From: Hoyosella subflava DQS3-9A1
Lineage (GTDB): Bacteria > Actinomycetota > Actinomycetes > Mycobacteriales > Mycobacteriaceae
DNA length: 64,000 bases
Assembly: GCF_000214175.1 (NCBI RefSeq)
Contig: NC_015564.1
Location: forward strand, 310,001-374,000
Direction of reading: 5' to 3'
The position numbers and the translations under genes were made by a program. Within the stretch, counting starts at the first letter, position 1. Each line of letters begins with the position of its first letter. Below are positions 16,728 to 27,083 of this stretch, piece after piece. The notes below the pieces were generated by a model, which was not told where the DNA came from, did not search any database, and worked only from the letters and a program-made list of their open reading frames with translations.

Positions 16728-17288
16728 GTGTACGACGGCGACATCGCGTCTGTGCTGATCTCAGAGGAACAGATCCGTGAACGTACTGCCGGACTGGCGG
16801 CTGAGCTGGCAGAGCGGTACAAGCCGGTGCCCGACGCCGGGCCTGACGATGATCTGCTCCTCATCGGGGTACTCAAAGGCGCGATGATGTTCATCACGGA
16901 TCTCGCCCGCGCTGTGCCGGTGCCGACTCAAATGGAATTCATGGCGGTCAGTTCGTACGGGTCCTCCACCTCGTCATCCGGTGTGGTGCGGATCTTGAAG
17001 GACCTTGATCGTGATATCGCCGACCGGGACGTTCTGATTGTCGAAGACATCATCGACTCGGGTCTCACGTTGTCGTGGCTGATGCGGAATCTCCAGACCC
17101 GCAATCCGAAGTCCCTTCAGGTCTGCACGCTGCTTCGCAAGCCCGATGCGATCACCGTGGACGTTCCTGTCGCATACGTGGGGTTCGACATCCCCAACGA
17201 ATTCGTTGTGGGATACGGCCTTGACTATGACGAGCGTTACCGGGACCTGCCCTACATCGGTTTGCTTGACCCGAAGGTATACCGCTGA
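16728..17288 (+). CDS. hpt: Hypoxanthine phosphoribosyltransferase
   Basis: A 186-residue purine salvage enzyme joining hypoxanthine or guanine to PRPP. The PRPP-binding loop [14 protein letters not shown] is near residue 105, and LKGAMMF and the C-terminal [20 protein letters not shown] are typical. GTG start at 16728, three bases after tilS. It ends the dacB-tilS-hpt operon; ftsH follows after 135 bases. Confidence 0.95.
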   Translation: MYDGDIASVLISEEQIRERTAGLAAELAERYKPVPDAGPDDDLLLIGVLKGAMMFITDLARAVPVPTQMEFMAVSSYGSSTSSSGVVRILKDLDRDIADRDVLIVEDIIDSGLTLSWLMRNLQTRNPKSLQVCTLLRKPDAITVDVPVAYVGFDIPNEFVVGYGLDYDERYRDLPYIGLLDPKVYR

Positions 17289-17310
17289 GCGGTTCCTCTT
17301 TGTCGTCGAG

Positions 17311-17340
17311 TTACCTCCTGTCGTGACCTGACGGTAGCCT
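17311..17340 (+). promoter_or_regulatory. Candidate promoter for the ftsH-folate operon
   Basis: TTACCT at 17311-17316 and TAGCCT at 17335-17340, spacer 18, lie about 84 bases before ftsH. Confidence 0.35.
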
Positions 17341-17423
17341 GGAACTCCCGGCGTGATGTTGCTGGGAAAACCAGCGACTGCCCGCTCGTGCACTGGAAGG
17401 ATGAGCCACCCGGCTGAACCTGT

Positions 17424-19841
17424 ATGAATCGCAAGACAGTTTTCAGGAACCTCGGGATCATTGCAGCAATTCTGCTGGTGATCTATGCGTTCTCGTACTT
17501 CGGCAGTGACACCCGCGAGTACCACGAAGTCGACACATCTGTGGCGTTGGCGCAACTTGACGAGCGCAACGTCGTCGAGGCGCAGATCGATGACCGCGAG
17601 CAGCAACTGCGTCTGACACTGCGTGAAGCGGTGGACGCGACCGAGGGTGAGACGCAAATCATTGCGAAGTACCCGATGGGTGCTGCGGAACAGGTCTACG
17701 ACCAGGTCCGCGCCGCTGAGCTTGACCGGTTTGACACAGAAGTGACTCAGGACAGCTGGCTGGGAAGCCTGCTGCTGTTCATGTTGCCGATGCTTATCCT
17801 TCTGGGCCTGTTCCTTTTCATCATGATCCGCATGCAGGGCGGTGGCCGCGGCGGCGTGATGGGCTTCGGCAAATCCAAAGCCAAGCAGCTGACGAAGGAT
17901 ATGCCGAAGACGACGTTCGCTGACGTCGCTGGCGCCGACGAGGCTGTCGAGGAACTCGAAGAGCTCAAGGACTTCCTTCAGAACCCGGCCCGGTACCAAG
18001 CGCTCGGCGCGAAGATACCTAAGGGTGTTCTCCTATTTGGCCCGCCAGGTACCGGTAAAACCCTGCTCGCCAGAGCAGTCGCCGGTGAAGCAGGTGTGCC
18101 ATTCTTCACGATTTCGGGTTCAGACTTTGTGGAAATGTTCGTGGGTGTCGGCGCCTCGCGTGTACGTGACCTGTTCGAACAGGCGAAGCAGAACGCTCCC
18201 TGCATCATCTTCGTGGACGAGATCGATGCTGTGGGCCGTCAGCGCGGCGCCGGGATGGGCGGCGGTCACGACGAGCGCGAGCAGACGCTCAACCAGTTGC
18301 TCGTAGAGATGGACGGTTTCGGTGCCCGTCAGGGGATCATCATGATCGCCGCGACCAACCGCCCCGACATCCTCGACCCGGCCCTTTTGCGACCGGGCCG
18401 TTTTGACCGCCAGGTACCCGTCGGCAATCCAGACCTTGCTGGCCGCAAGGCGATCCTGGGGGTGCACTCACAGGGAAAGCCGATGGCGCCGGACGTCGAC
18501 ATGAACGCGCTCGCGAAGCGCACCGTCGGCATGTCAGGTGCGGACCTCGCCAACGTCATCAATGAAGCTGCACTGCTGACCGCGCGTGAAGCGAAAACAG
18601 TCATCACGAATGAGGCTCTCGAGGAAGCGGTGGACCGCGTCATCGGCGGGCCGCGCCGGAAGAGCCGGATTATCAGTGAGCTGGAAAAGAAAATCACCGC
18701 CTACCACGAGGGCGGTCATACACTCGCTGGCTGGGCGATGCCAGACCTCACCCCGGTCTACAAGGTCACTATCCTCGCGCGCGGACGCACCGGCGGCCAT
18801 GCACTTGCCGTCCCCGAAGATGACAAATCGATGATGACGAGGTCTGAAATGATCTCCCGGCTCGTCTTCGCAATGGGTGGCCGTGCCGCGGAGGAACTCG
18901 TCTTCCAGGAACCTACAACCGGGGCATCGTCGGACATCGAGCAAGCAACGAAGATCGCCCGCGCGATGGTCACCGAGTACGGCATGAGTCCGCGGCTAGG
19001 AGCTGTGCGTTACGGCCAGGAGCACGGCGATCCGTTTGTCGGGCGGACTATGGGTATGGCGCCGGACTATTCGCACGAGATTGCCCGCGAGATCGACGAG
19101 GAAGTGCGCAGGCTCATCGAAGCCTCGCACACCGAGGCGTGGGAGATTCTGCACGAATATCGCGACGAACTTGACGAACTCGCCCGTGAGTTGCTTGAGA
19201 AAGAGACACTAGTCCGCAAGGACCTTGAGCGAATTCTCGCAAGTGTCGACAAACGCCCGCGAATCACTGAGTTCAATGATTTCGGGACGCGCACGCCATC
19301 CGAGCGGCCTCCTATCAAAACGCCTGCTGAACTGGCGAAAGAACGCGGCGAACCATGGCCGCCGGTTCCTGAGCTCACTGCAGCACCGGCACCGGCCACA
19401 GCAACCGCTGACGCCCCAGCGGGTCACACGCCCGCGAACGGTGAGGGCTCGACTGCCCAGCACGAGCCGGTGGGCGTGAACGGCGGCGGTCACCACAGCA
19501 CGTGGAACGGCCAGCCCGCCCGCCCGCAGGACCAGGCTATGCATGCTGGACAAAGTCACCCTGGTCAGGCCGGTTACCCCGTTCATTCACCGACGGGCAG
19601 CAGTGCGCGAGACACAGGGCATTCCCGATACGGGGAACCCCCGGGATGGTCGGCGCCCGGATGGCCGCCGCGCGGCGGGGAGCCAACACCGGGACAAGAA
19701 GAGGCGCTTGGCGAGGGACCGCAGGATGCCCCACCGCGGGAAGCTCAATCGGAAGGTCCCGAGCGCGACGAAGCAGGTGAGCCCAGCGTGTGGCGCCCGC
19801 ATCAGGAAGATTCGCAGCAACAGGACGGCCGGACGTCGTGA
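17424..19841 (+). CDS. ftsH: ATP-dependent zinc metalloprotease FtsH
   Basis: An 805-residue membrane AAA protease for quality control of membrane and short-lived proteins. Two TM segments (about 8-26 and 112-134) flank the external domain. Next come the AAA module with Walker A GPPGTGKT (206-213), Walker B IIFVDEID and the SRH region, then M41 zinc site HEGGH (about 430) and a later Asp ligand. Residues from about 630 form a long Pro/Gly/Gln-rich, low-complexity tail, much longer than in E. coli and like mycobacterial FtsH. It overlaps folE by 4 bases. Confidence 0.95.
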   Translation: MNRKTVFRNLGIIAAILLVIYAFSYFGSDTREYHEVDTSVALAQLDERNVVEAQIDDREQQLRLTLREAVDATEGETQIIAKYPMGAAEQVYDQVRAAELDRFDTEVTQDSWLGSLLLFMLPMLILLGLFLFIMIRMQGGGRGGVMGFGKSKAKQLTKDMPKTTFADVAGADEAVEELEELKDFLQNPARYQALGAKIPKGVLLFGPPGTGKTLLARAVAGEAGVPFFTISGSDFVEMFVGVGASRVRDLFEQAKQNAPCIIFVDEIDAVGRQRGAGMGGGHDEREQTLNQLLVEMDGFGARQGIIMIAATNRPDILDPALLRPGRFDRQVPVGNPDLAGRKAILGVHSQGKPMAPDVDMNALAKRTVGMSGADLANVINEAALLTAREAKTVITNEALEEAVDRVIGGPRRKSRIISELEKKITAYHEGGHTLAGWAMPDLTPVYKVTILARGRTGGHALAVPEDDKSMMTRSEMISRLVFAMGGRAAEELVFQEPTTGASSDIEQATKIARAMVTEYGMSPRLGAVRYGQEHGDPFVGRTMGMAPDYSHEIAREIDEEVRRLIEASHTEAWEILHEYRDELDELARELLEKETLVRKDLERILASVDKRPRITEFNDFGTRTPSERPPIKTPAELAKERGEPWPPVPELTAAPAPATATADAPAGHTPANGEGSTAQHEPVGVNGGGHHSTWNGQPARPQDQAMHAGQSHPGQAGYPVHSPTGSSARDTGHSRYGEPPGWSAPGWPPRGGEPTPGQEEALGEGPQDAPPREAQSEGPERDEAGEPSVWRPHQEDSQQQDGRTS

Positions 19842-20467
19842 CCAGCATTCGCCCCGAGGACCGGATTGACCCCGAGGACCGGATCGGCGAAGTGCCGCGG
19901 GTTTTTGATCAGCCGCGCGCTGAAGCCGCGGTGCGGGAGTTGCTGATCGCTGTCGGTGAGGACCCCTCGCGGTCGGGCCTCGCGGACACCCCCGCGAGGG
20001 TCGCGCGGGCGTACGCGGAACTCTTTGCGGGTTTGCACACGGACCCGGACCACGTTCTCGACACGACGTTCGACGAAGGACACGACGAACTCGTCCTGTT
20101 GAAGGACATACCTATGTACTCCACATGCGAGCACCACCTGGTGCCTTTTCACGGCGTCGCGCATGTTGGGTATATCCCGAATGAGTCGGGGCGGGTCACG
20201 GGCCTTTCCAAACTCGCCAGACTGGTTGACCTGTATGCCAAACAGCCACAGGTGCAGGAACGCCTGACCAGCCAGATCGCTGATGCGATGATGCGCAAGC
20301 TCGATCCGCGCGGAGTCATCGTCGTGGTGGAAGCTGAGCACTTGTGCATGGCAATGCGAGGTATCCGCAAGCCCGGTGCCACGACCACTACGTCAGCTGT
20401 CCGTGGCCTGTTCAAGTCCAGTGCAGCGTCCCGATCGGAAGCGCTCGACCTGATCATACGGAAGTGA
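19838..20467 (+). CDS. folE: GTP cyclohydrolase I
   Basis: A 209-residue enzyme for the first step of folate synthesis, GTP to 7,8-dihydroneopterin triphosphate. Zinc ligands lie in [11 protein letters not shown] and EHLCMAMRG, and the [14 protein letters not shown] segment is diagnostic. GTG 19838 overlaps the ftsH stop (GTGA); the frame continues upstream to 19790 inside ftsH. The N-terminus carries the repeat [12 protein letters not shown]. First gene of the folE-folP-folB-folK run. Confidence 0.95.
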   Translation: MTSIRPEDRIDPEDRIGEVPRVFDQPRAEAAVRELLIAVGEDPSRSGLADTPARVARAYAELFAGLHTDPDHVLDTTFDEGHDELVLLKDIPMYSTCEHHLVPFHGVAHVGYIPNESGRVTGLSKLARLVDLYAKQPQVQERLTSQIADAMMRKLDPRGVIVVVEAEHLCMAMRGIRKPGATTTTSAVRGLFKSSAASRSEALDLIIRK

Positions 20468-20475
20468 TTCCGGCC

Positions 20476-21354
20476 ATGGCAGAAACCGCATCTCAGCACC
20501 CGCACCCTGGTCTTCCCGCCCCTGGACGTTGCGTCGTCATGGGAATCGTGAACGTCACCGGAGATTCGTTTTCCGATGGGGGCCAATTCCTGGACCCTGA
20601 ACGTGCGATCGCGCGCGGACTCGAACTGCGTAATCTCGGCGTGGATGTTGTTGACATCGGCGGTGAGTCGACTCGCCCCGGCGCGGTACGGGTGGACCCT
20701 GCGGTGGAGGCGCGTCGTGTCATCCCCGTCATCTCCGCACTGACGTCGGCAGGAGTGGCGGTCAGCGTCGACACGATGCGTGCGACTGTCGCGGCTGAGG
20801 CGATCACGGCCGGGGCTGCCATCGTCAACGATGTATCGGGAGGGCAGGCGGATCCTGACATGGCGAAGGTCATCGCTGACGCCGGTGTGCCGTGGATCCT
20901 CATGCATTGGCGTTCGAACGGCGAATACGTCCATCGTGCCGACGCGGGCGGGCGCGACGGCTATCGCGACATTGTCAAAGAAGTCAGCGCGGAACTCCTC
21001 ACCCAGGTCGACGCTGCCGTGCGCGCTGGTGTGGATCCGTCTGCTCTCGTCCTCGATCCAGGGCTGGGATTCGCGAAGACCGCTGAAGACAACTGGGCTC
21101 TGCTCCAGGCCTTACCGCATCTCGCGGGACTGGGCTTCCCGGTGCTCATCGGGGCATCGCGTAAACGGTTCCTCGGGTCGCTCCTCTCTGGCCCGGATGG
21201 TACCGAGCGCGCAGTACTGGAGCGTGATACGGCAACAGCGGCGATTTCGGCCCTCGCCGTTGCGGGCGGCGCGTGGGGTGTGCGCGTCCATGACGCGCGC
21301 TCAACCCTCGACGCTATTGCGGTAGCACACGCGTGGACCACTGGGCGCGGCTGA
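20476..21354 (+). CDS. folP: Dihydropteroate synthase
   Basis: About 292 residues. Condenses dihydropterin pyrophosphate with p-aminobenzoate and is the sulfonamide target. Motifs: [14 protein letters not shown] near the N-terminus, [25 protein letters not shown], and GASRKRFLG near residue 230. I chose ATG 20476 with GGAAG upstream; GTG 20464, overlapping the folE stop, is an alternative adding four residues. The next start overlaps its stop by one base. Confidence 0.95.
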   Translation: MAETASQHPHPGLPAPGRCVVMGIVNVTGDSFSDGGQFLDPERAIARGLELRNLGVDVVDIGGESTRPGAVRVDPAVEARRVIPVISALTSAGVAVSVDTMRATVAAEAITAGAAIVNDVSGGQADPDMAKVIADAGVPWILMHWRSNGEYVHRADAGGRDGYRDIVKEVSAELLTQVDAAVRAGVDPSALVLDPGLGFAKTAEDNWALLQALPHLAGLGFPVLIGASRKRFLGSLLSGPDGTERAVLERDTATAAISALAVAGGAWGVRVHDARSTLDAIAVAHAWTTGRG

Positions 21355-21740
21355 TGGTTGCTAACGATCGGATCGAGTTGCGCGGACTGACGGTTCGCGG
21401 CCACCACGGGGTCTTCGAACACGAAAAGCGTGACGGCCAGGACTTCGTCGTCGACGTTGTGGTGTACCTCGATCTGTCCGACGCTGCCGCCTCGGACGAT
21501 CTAGGCGATACTCTCGATTACGGTGCGCTTGCCGAGCAAGCAGCGGCGATCATCGCTGGTGAACCCTATGATCTTATCGAATCAGTGGCCGCGAGAATAG
21601 CGGACGGCGTGGTGGAAAACTCGCGGGTCGAGGCCGTGGAGGTCACGGTTCATAAACCCTCCGCGCCGATTCCGCTCGCGTTCAGTGATGTGGCTGTTGT
21701 GGTGCGCCGTGACGGCGGTGGAAAGGGACATCCCGCGTGA
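21354..21740 (+). CDS. folB: Dihydroneopterin aldolase
   Basis: A 128-residue enzyme cleaving dihydroneopterin to 6-hydroxymethyl-dihydropterin. It starts with [20 protein letters not shown]; catalytic Lys in VTVHKPSAP and the LDYGALAEQ helix fit the family. ATG 21354 overlaps the folP stop by one base; GTG 21333 is in frame but inside folP. It overlaps folK by 4 bases. Confidence 0.95.
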   Translation: MVANDRIELRGLTVRGHHGVFEHEKRDGQDFVVDVVVYLDLSDAAASDDLGDTLDYGALAEQAAAIIAGEPYDLIESVAARIADGVVENSRVEAVEVTVHKPSAPIPLAFSDVAVVVRRDGGGKGHPA

Positions 21741-22246
21741 GTCGCGCCGTTCTGTCCGTCGGTTCCAACATGGGCGATCGGTTGCGGCATGTGCGCTCTG
21801 TGGCCGAGTCGCTCGGTTCGCGAATGGTGTCGCGCTCGAGCGTGTACGTGACCGCGCCCTGGGGCCACACCGACCAGGAAGATTTCTACAACGCGATCAT
21901 TGTCGCGGAGGACCCGTCCTGGGACAGGTGGGCCTGGCTGGACTTCGTTCAACGCTGTGAGCGGAACGCGGAGCGGGTACGGCAGCGCCATTGGGGGCCC
22001 CGAACACTCGACGTAGATATCGTGAGTTGCTCAGATGCGGGCGAGCAGCTCACGAGCTCTGACCCGAATCTGACGTTGCCGCACCCCCGTGCGCACCAGC
22101 GAGCCTTCGTCCTGGTTCCCTGGCTTGAGGCCGAGCCGGCCGCCACGCTGCTGGGTGTGCCGCTGAGCGAGCACCTCGACGCGCTGCCCGAGGGTGAACG
22201 AGCTGGTGTTCGCCGCCTCTGCGACCAAACGGAGTGGTTCGTGTGA
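21737..22246 (+). CDS. folK: 2-amino-4-hydroxy-6-hydroxymethyldihydropteridine pyrophosphokinase
   Basis: A 169-residue HPPK supplying the pyrophosphorylated pterin used by FolP. Motifs: SVGSNMGDR at the N-terminus, [10 protein letters not shown] with its metal-binding aspartates, and [19 protein letters not shown] 21737 overlaps folB and the 3' end overlaps the DUF3180 gene, so all four folate steps are tightly co-transcribed. Confidence 0.95.
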   Translation: MSRAVLSVGSNMGDRLRHVRSVAESLGSRMVSRSSVYVTAPWGHTDQEDFYNAIIVAEDPSWDRWAWLDFVQRCERNAERVRQRHWGPRTLDVDIVSCSDAGEQLTSSDPNLTLPHPRAHQRAFVLVPWLEAEPAATLLGVPLSEHLDALPEGERAGVRRLCDQTEWFV

Positions 22247-22743
22247 ACGCCACCAGGGTGCGGGATCTCGCCGTCATCGGCATAGTAGCGCTCATCGCGT
22301 CGTGGCTGCTCGCAGAGGCTTTCTATGGCTCGCTGCCGCCTATCAGGCTTCTCGTGGGTGCCTCGCTTTACCCGATCGCGGTTGCCGAAGTCGCCTTCGG
22401 GTTCGCCATTCGTAACCGTATCGCCTCCCACCGCGTCGGAATGGCGCGCGGTCAACTGCACCCAATAACCATCGCGCGGGCAGTGGCGCTTGCGAAAGCA
22501 TCGGCGCTGGTTGGCGCCGCCAGTGCCGGTGTATGGGCGGGCTTGCTGCTCGTCATAGCGCCGGATCGCGCGATCGTGCGAGCAGCGATGGAAGACCTGC
22601 CTGGTGTCACGGTGGGCTTCCTCGGCGCGCTCGCGCTCACGGGAGCAGCGCTATGGCTGGAACAGTGCTGTCGCACGCCAGACGACGAAGAAGACGAGGA
22701 CACTCCGGGCGGAGATCCAAGCTGGGGCACGGACTTTCGCTGA
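22243..22743 (+). CDS. DUF3180 family membrane protein
   Basis: A 166-residue protein with four predicted TM segments (about 8-25, 34-52, 82-102, 117-137) and an acidic cytoplasmic tail (DDEEDEDT). It is the counterpart of Rv3605c, which follows folK in mycobacteria. Function unknown. GTG 22243 gives a 4-base overlap with folK; GTG 22234 is also in frame. Confidence 0.85.
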   Translation: MNATRVRDLAVIGIVALIASWLLAEAFYGSLPPIRLLVGASLYPIAVAEVAFGFAIRNRIASHRVGMARGQLHPITIARAVALAKASALVGAASAGVWAGLLLVIAPDRAIVRAAMEDLPGVTVGFLGALALTGAALWLEQCCRTPDDEEDEDTPGGDPSWGTDFR

Positions 22744-22803
22744 TCCTGCGAATCGCCGGATTGGTTCCGCGGGCAAACTGGGGCAGCGCGGTATTTTCGG
22801 CGC

Positions 22804-23490
22804 ATGACTGTTCAGGGGCAGCCCCGCGTGCGTCGACGTCGCAGGCAAAAGTCGAATAGTGCGCTGATCGTTGCGCTGTTTCTGTTAGCGATCGTCGCCA
22901 GCATCTTTCTGGTCGCCAGCAACAGCGTCGAGACGCTCCGTATCGGGATTGTGGCGGCGCTCTGGGCCGCGTTCCTTGGTGCTTTGGCTGTCACCAAGTA
23001 CCGCAAGGAAGCGGAAGCAGATCGGGCGAAGGTTCGTGATCTGCGAATGGTGTATGAGATGCAGCTGTCTCGCGAAGTGGCCGCGCGCCGCCGTCATGAA
23101 CTGACCCTGGAGTCCAGAATCCGTCGTGAACTTGACGCAGAGGTCCGTTCGGACACTTCGCAGCAGCTGGCGGCCGTGCACCGTGAATTATCAGCGCTGC
23201 GTGGTCATCTCGAGTTCTCCCTCGGCCAAGAGATCCCCGGCGCTACTCGCGCATCGCTGCCCCCGGGCGCACCTCTTACGCGGGCTGAGGCGCCGACCGA
23301 TGCTGTTGCTGCTTCGGAGCCTGCGGAACGCACGCCTTTCGCCAGCTCCGCCGAATCCGCAGCGGACGATGTGGTGGAGGCCGAATTCGAGACCGAGTAC
23401 GAATCCGGGGCTGCCGACCGCAAGCAGCGGACCGTGGCTGAAATCATTGAAGACCTCAAGGAAGCGACGCTGCAGTCGGACTCGCGCTAA
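22804..23490 (+). CDS. DUF6779-like membrane protein (Rv3604c counterpart)
   Basis: 228 residues: Arg-rich N-terminus (RVRRRRRQK), two TM segments (about 20-38 and 44-63), a charged helix likely to coil (residues 65-130, many Arg/Glu), then an Ala/Pro/Glu-rich tail. A basic cytoplasmic start plus coiled region could suit a scaffold, but no function is known. Last plus-strand gene before the inserted minus-strand pair; its 3' end faces the peptidase-like gene 38 bases away. Confidence 0.75.
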   Translation: MTVQGQPRVRRRRRQKSNSALIVALFLLAIVASIFLVASNSVETLRIGIVAALWAAFLGALAVTKYRKEAEADRAKVRDLRMVYEMQLSREVAARRRHELTLESRIRRELDAEVRSDTSQQLAAVHRELSALRGHLEFSLGQEIPGATRASLPPGAPLTRAEAPTDAVAASEPAERTPFASSAESAADDVVEAEFETEYESGAADRKQRTVAEIIEDLKEATLQSDSR

Positions 23491-23528
23491 AGCTCCACGC
23501 CGGGTGCTGATTCAAGCGGGAGCAGCGG

Positions 23529-25523
23529 TCACGCAGACACGCGTGATGCTGCCCAGCTGGTCGCTGCCATCTCTCGAACGGCGTCGATTTCTGCTTGCGG
23601 CACTGCGACATCACCCATTGAGTCGCCAGGCTCATCGTGGAAGATATACAGCCGCGACACGAGTTCAGGGAACGGCAGTGAGGCCTCCCCAAAACGCTCG
23701 CCATGGCCTTGCGTCGAAACCTGAACCCCGTTACCCCAGTTCTGCCCGCTGTCGTTGTTCGGGTTGTAGAAGTACACCCGCATCACACCTTCCTGATCAA
23801 GCGCGACCCGGATCAGCGTGATGGCGTGCCAGCCGACGAACTGCGCGGTGCTGTCAGTGACAGCGAGGCCTGCTGGCTGAGGATGAATGATCGGCTGGTT
23901 CCGGTTGTAGAACGGGTGATAGCTGACAAAGAACTGGCGGACGAATTCGTCGTAGTTGTTGAGGGCGCCTGTAGCGATATCCACAGCGATTATGAACTCG
24001 CTGCCCACCCACCATCCGTGAAACTCGGGGTTGATCCAGCGATGCGGGTCCTCACCGCGGTCATCACATCGGCGTCCCATCTCGGCGTAGACCCGATCGA
24101 GGTGGGGGACCAGGACTGCTGACACGGGATCAGCGTCCAGCAGCGTCGGCGCGGCGAGCGCATCCGGCAGTTCAGCAGACCAGATCGGCTGGCCTTCGAA
24201 ATGCATGAGAATCGTGTCGTACCGTGCGGCGTGATAGAGCAGGTAAAGCAGGTATGACGGATCGCCGTACGACCACATCGAGATCGCTCTCGCAGACTGG
24301 CATGTCGGATTGTTCCCCTGCCCGATCCCGAGCGGTTGCCCGAGGACGGAGATCGTTCCAGCCAGAAGGAAGACGCTCGCCGACAGGCTCGTGCCATAGA
24401 TCGAGGTGATGGCCTTGGTCGCGTTCGGGGCGGGCTTCAGCGCAATCTGCCGCCATAGTCCGGGCGCAATCGGCGGGGCGTAGAGAATCCCTCGCTCGAG
24501 AAGATTGACCAGGCCGTACAGCGCCTGAGATGTGTCTGGATGAATCGCGTCAAGTACGAGCCGATGGGTCAGCTCGGTGTAGCAGCGGAGTGCATCTCTG
24601 CCCGTGTTGCTGAGACCGAGAGCGTCCGCGAGGAGCTCCGGGTACCCGTTTTCAAGCAACCAGCGCACAAAAGCTGCGTGGTAGTCGGAAACCAGTCCGG
24701 TATCGAGCATGGCACGGGCAAGCCCGTTAGCCTCCTGCTCGAGGCCGGGGAGGTCGATGGACTCGAGACGGGTGCGGTACAGCTCGAGCCCTGGATCATC
24801 CCTGCAGTTCTGCGTCGGCCCGAATAGCGCGCTGATCAGTCGGTCTGCGCCCAGACGTGCCTCACCGAGGCTGCCGGAGCCGTTAGCGAGGGTGACGGCG
24901 ATCTGGGTCACCATCGATTTGACGTGGCCGACCTGGATTGGCCGCTGAGCGAGGATGCGCCAGATTTCGTCGATCAGGCTCGTCAGGATGTCATCGAAGC
25001 CGACATGGTCGAGCAGGAACCGAAAAAGGTTGCTAACCGCGGTATCTAGTGGTCCAAGTCGCACACGGTCGACCTCGTTCACTGCCCCGAATAGACGCTC
25101 GAGATTCAGCGCAAGCACCTGGGTCAGGAAGTTCCGCGCCCCGTCGGGCGATAAGCCAGGATGGTGCGCGCGGCCGGTCGCGACCGCGAGGAAGCGCAGT
25201 TCGCTGAGGCACTCGAGCACAATTGTCCGGGGCTTCCCGTCACGCAACGTGAGTTGCACGAGCGAGGGCCGCAGCCCCTCAGGACTGTTCCAGTCAGATC
25301 CGGCGAAAACGCCCGCCGCATCCAGTCGCGGAGACATCGCGTACAGGTGCTCGATACCACCATCCCGGGTGAGCACCCGTCCCGCGATCTCGACTACCCG
25401 CGATTGCAAATTCGACTTTGCAAATGCGCGCGCCTGCTCGAGCTGCACAACCGCATGCTCGAGTTTCTCAGTCAGCCGCCCCAAGTCCGAGTGCACGTCG
25501 GACGACTCGATTCCGGTATTCAC
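23529..25523 (-). CDS. Unknown protein with papain-like Cys-His-Asn signature
   Basis: A 664-residue protein I do not recognise as a named family. Residues 1-390 are mostly helical with a heptad-like start (10-45). The C-terminal part carries a cysteine-peptidase-like signature: Gln402 and Cys408 in GQGNNPTCQSARAISMW have the six-residue spacing of papain's oxyanion Gln19 and Cys25. His566 in FVGWHAITLIRVAL and Asn587 in VYFYNPNNDSGQNWGNGV look like the rest of the triad. No signal peptide or clear TM is present, though 378-400 is hydrophobic. GTG start at 25523. The ATP-grasp gene ends 24 bases upstream, so they form one transcript. It could be a peptidase, transpeptidase or amidase acting with the ligase; this is inference. 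Confidence 0.7.
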   Translation of the reverse strand: MNTGIESSDVHSDLGRLTEKLEHAVVQLEQARAFAKSNLQSRVVEIAGRVLTRDGGIEHLYAMSPRLDAAGVFAGSDWNSPEGLRPSLVQLTLRDGKPRTIVLECLSELRFLAVATGRAHHPGLSPDGARNFLTQVLALNLERLFGAVNEVDRVRLGPLDTAVSNLFRFLLDHVGFDDILTSLIDEIWRILAQRPIQVGHVKSMVTQIAVTLANGSGSLGEARLGADRLISALFGPTQNCRDDPGLELYRTRLESIDLPGLEQEANGLARAMLDTGLVSDYHAAFVRWLLENGYPELLADALGLSNTGRDALRCYTELTHRLVLDAIHPDTSQALYGLVNLLERGILYAPPIAPGLWRQIALKPAPNATKAITSIYGTSLSASVFLLAGTISVLGQPLGIGQGNNPTCQSARAISMWSYGDPSYLLYLLYHAARYDTILMHFEGQPIWSAELPDALAAPTLLDADPVSAVLVPHLDRVYAEMGRRCDDRGEDPHRWINPEFHGWWVGSEFIIAVDIATGALNNYDEFVRQFFVSYHPFYNRNQPIIHPQPAGLAVTDSTAQFVGWHAITLIRVALDQEGVMRVYFYNPNNDSGQNWGNGVQVSTQGHGERFGEASLPFPELVSRLYIFHDEPGDSMGDVAVPQAEIDAVREMAATSWAASRVSA

Positions 25524-25547
25524 CCGGAGTAACCGCCTCTCTGTGGA

Positions 25548-26771
25548 TCACACATAGAAGTCGAGTTCCTCCTGCTTCTTCAGCAATTCGCGCATGGTCT
25601 CAGGGTCGTCGCCGAAGAAATACGCAAGACCCCAGTGGGTTCCGAAAGCTGTCCGCTTTGTCACCTTATTCTCCTGCGGAGCAATGAGATCGTGGTACTC
25701 GAAGTATTCGTGCTCTTCGGTCTCAGCTGGAATCTGCAACTCGCTCACAACGCGACGGCGCGGGTAGACACCGAAGCAGCCAGCGAACCCCTTCGCATCC
25801 GACACCGGACGGGGGAAGAATTGTTCGACTTCCTCCTCGGAGGAATACGGGTCGAACATGAGCACGAGTCCCTGGTAGGCGTTGAACCCGTAGGCGCGTT
25901 CCAGCAACTCGAACACTTTGAACCCAGGCGGCCGGTATGCCACCTCGCCGAAGTACATCTGGCCGTCACTGGTGACGAAGTACTCCGGGTGGATGAAGCC
26001 GAATTCGATATCGAACGTCTTGATCAGCTTCTCGATCTCTTCGGTGATCCGGGGCCGCCACTTCTCGAGCTCCGGGCTCGCAGGCACGAACACTGAATAG
26101 CCGAGGTGGACGTATTCGGAAATGTTGAGGAACGCAATCTTCCCGCGGTGAATCCACGCCTCGACCGCGAACTCCCAGCCGTTGAGGTGGCTTTCGAGCA
26201 GCGCGGGGAACTCGTCCGGTGAGATGCCCGCGACATCTTCCACCGTCGAAATGACGCGGTGGCCGAGACAGCCAGCTTTGTCGAAGGCTTTGAGATGGAT
26301 TGGGTCGTTCGGGTCGCCGTCCAGCTTGAGTAGCGTCTGATTGACACGCTTCAGAAAGCGGATTACGTCATCAGTGTCGTGCGCTTCCTCGAAGATCCCG
26401 ACTCGGATGCCGCCAAGCTGTGCACGTCGCTTCATCAGCGCTTTGTCGCGGAAAAGCATGGCCTGCCCATGCAAGCGGGGATTGCTGTGGAGCACTGCGT
26501 TGATGGCGCCGGCCCATTCGACCGTTTCCTCGTACAGTGGGATAGCAACGTCAACCCCCATGTCCTTCAGGGTCTGGGCGATCTCCATCGACCGATCGTT
26601 GAGGCGTTCAAAGTTCCAGCTGACAAACGGGATGTCGTTTTCATGCGCGTAGTTTTCAGCCCATTCCGGCGCAACCACGACGTACTTTCGATCGAAGCGG
26701 TCTACGGCGTCAATAGCGCTCAAGCTCCAGCCGAGCAGCGCAACGTGGCCTTTGCTGGGATCTTTCTCCAT
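25548..26771 (-). CDS. ATP-grasp ligase-like protein
   Basis: A 407-residue ATP-grasp enzyme. After a Rossmann-like preATP domain (GHVALLGWSLSAIDAVDRF; residues 1-100) come an ATP-binding Lys region (LLKLDGDPNDPIHLKAF, about 147-163), GWEFAVEAWIHRGK (198-211), and the metal/ATP motif GEVAYRPPG (275-283; Glu276, Arg280). This resembles carboxylate-amine ligases of the carbamoyl-phosphate/biotin-carboxylase superfamily that make peptide-like bonds. The substrate is unknown. ATG 26771 has a GGAGG ribosome site. It leads the two-gene minus-strand unit lying between the Rv3604c and Rv3603c counterparts. Confidence 0.8.
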   Translation of the reverse strand: MEKDPSKGHVALLGWSLSAIDAVDRFDRKYVVVAPEWAENYAHENDIPFVSWNFERLNDRSMEIAQTLKDMGVDVAIPLYEETVEWAGAINAVLHSNPRLHGQAMLFRDKALMKRRAQLGGIRVGIFEEAHDTDDVIRFLKRVNQTLLKLDGDPNDPIHLKAFDKAGCLGHRVISTVEDVAGISPDEFPALLESHLNGWEFAVEAWIHRGKIAFLNISEYVHLGYSVFVPASPELEKWRPRITEEIEKLIKTFDIEFGFIHPEYFVTSDGQMYFGEVAYRPPGFKVFELLERAYGFNAYQGLVLMFDPYSSEEEVEQFFPRPVSDAKGFAGCFGVYPRRRVVSELQIPAETEEHEYFEYHDLIAPQENKVTKRTAFGTHWGLAYFFGDDPETMRELLKKQEELDFYV

Positions 26772-27083
26772 ACTCTCTCCCCTCCTGAGGGTCTCGAGCG
26801 GCGAAATCTTCCCCTGGGCAGGGGTTCAATTCCTTCGGGAGGGAGGGGAACCGCCACCGTCCGTCTGTCGCGGAACGGCGCAGGGGAAGCACCTCCCTCA
26901 GGTTCCACCCTGCCATGACAGGCATCACACGCCAACTAAGCATCCGCTAGTGGCGGCACCCCCGCATCGAGGGTGACACATTTCACTGGCACTTCACCTT
27001 CAGGACCCCCGCACCGCAGGCATATCCTGTGAAGGCACGTCTGGTACCTGCTCGGCAGGACTGGAACGAATGAGAGGACGAAG
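26772..27083. other. 312-base divergent intergenic region
   Basis: Separates the ATP-grasp gene from the DUF2520/panC operon. It has a short inverted repeat CCCCTGGGCAGGGG (26811-26824) and a possible -10 TATCCT (27023-27028) for the plus-strand operon. I see no gene or RNA in it. Confidence 0.4.

Noticed and set aside
16974-17999. 341-codon minus frame across hpt and ftsH
   Set aside because: It crosses two certain genes and the ftsH promoter region; sequence is typical of an antisense shadow.
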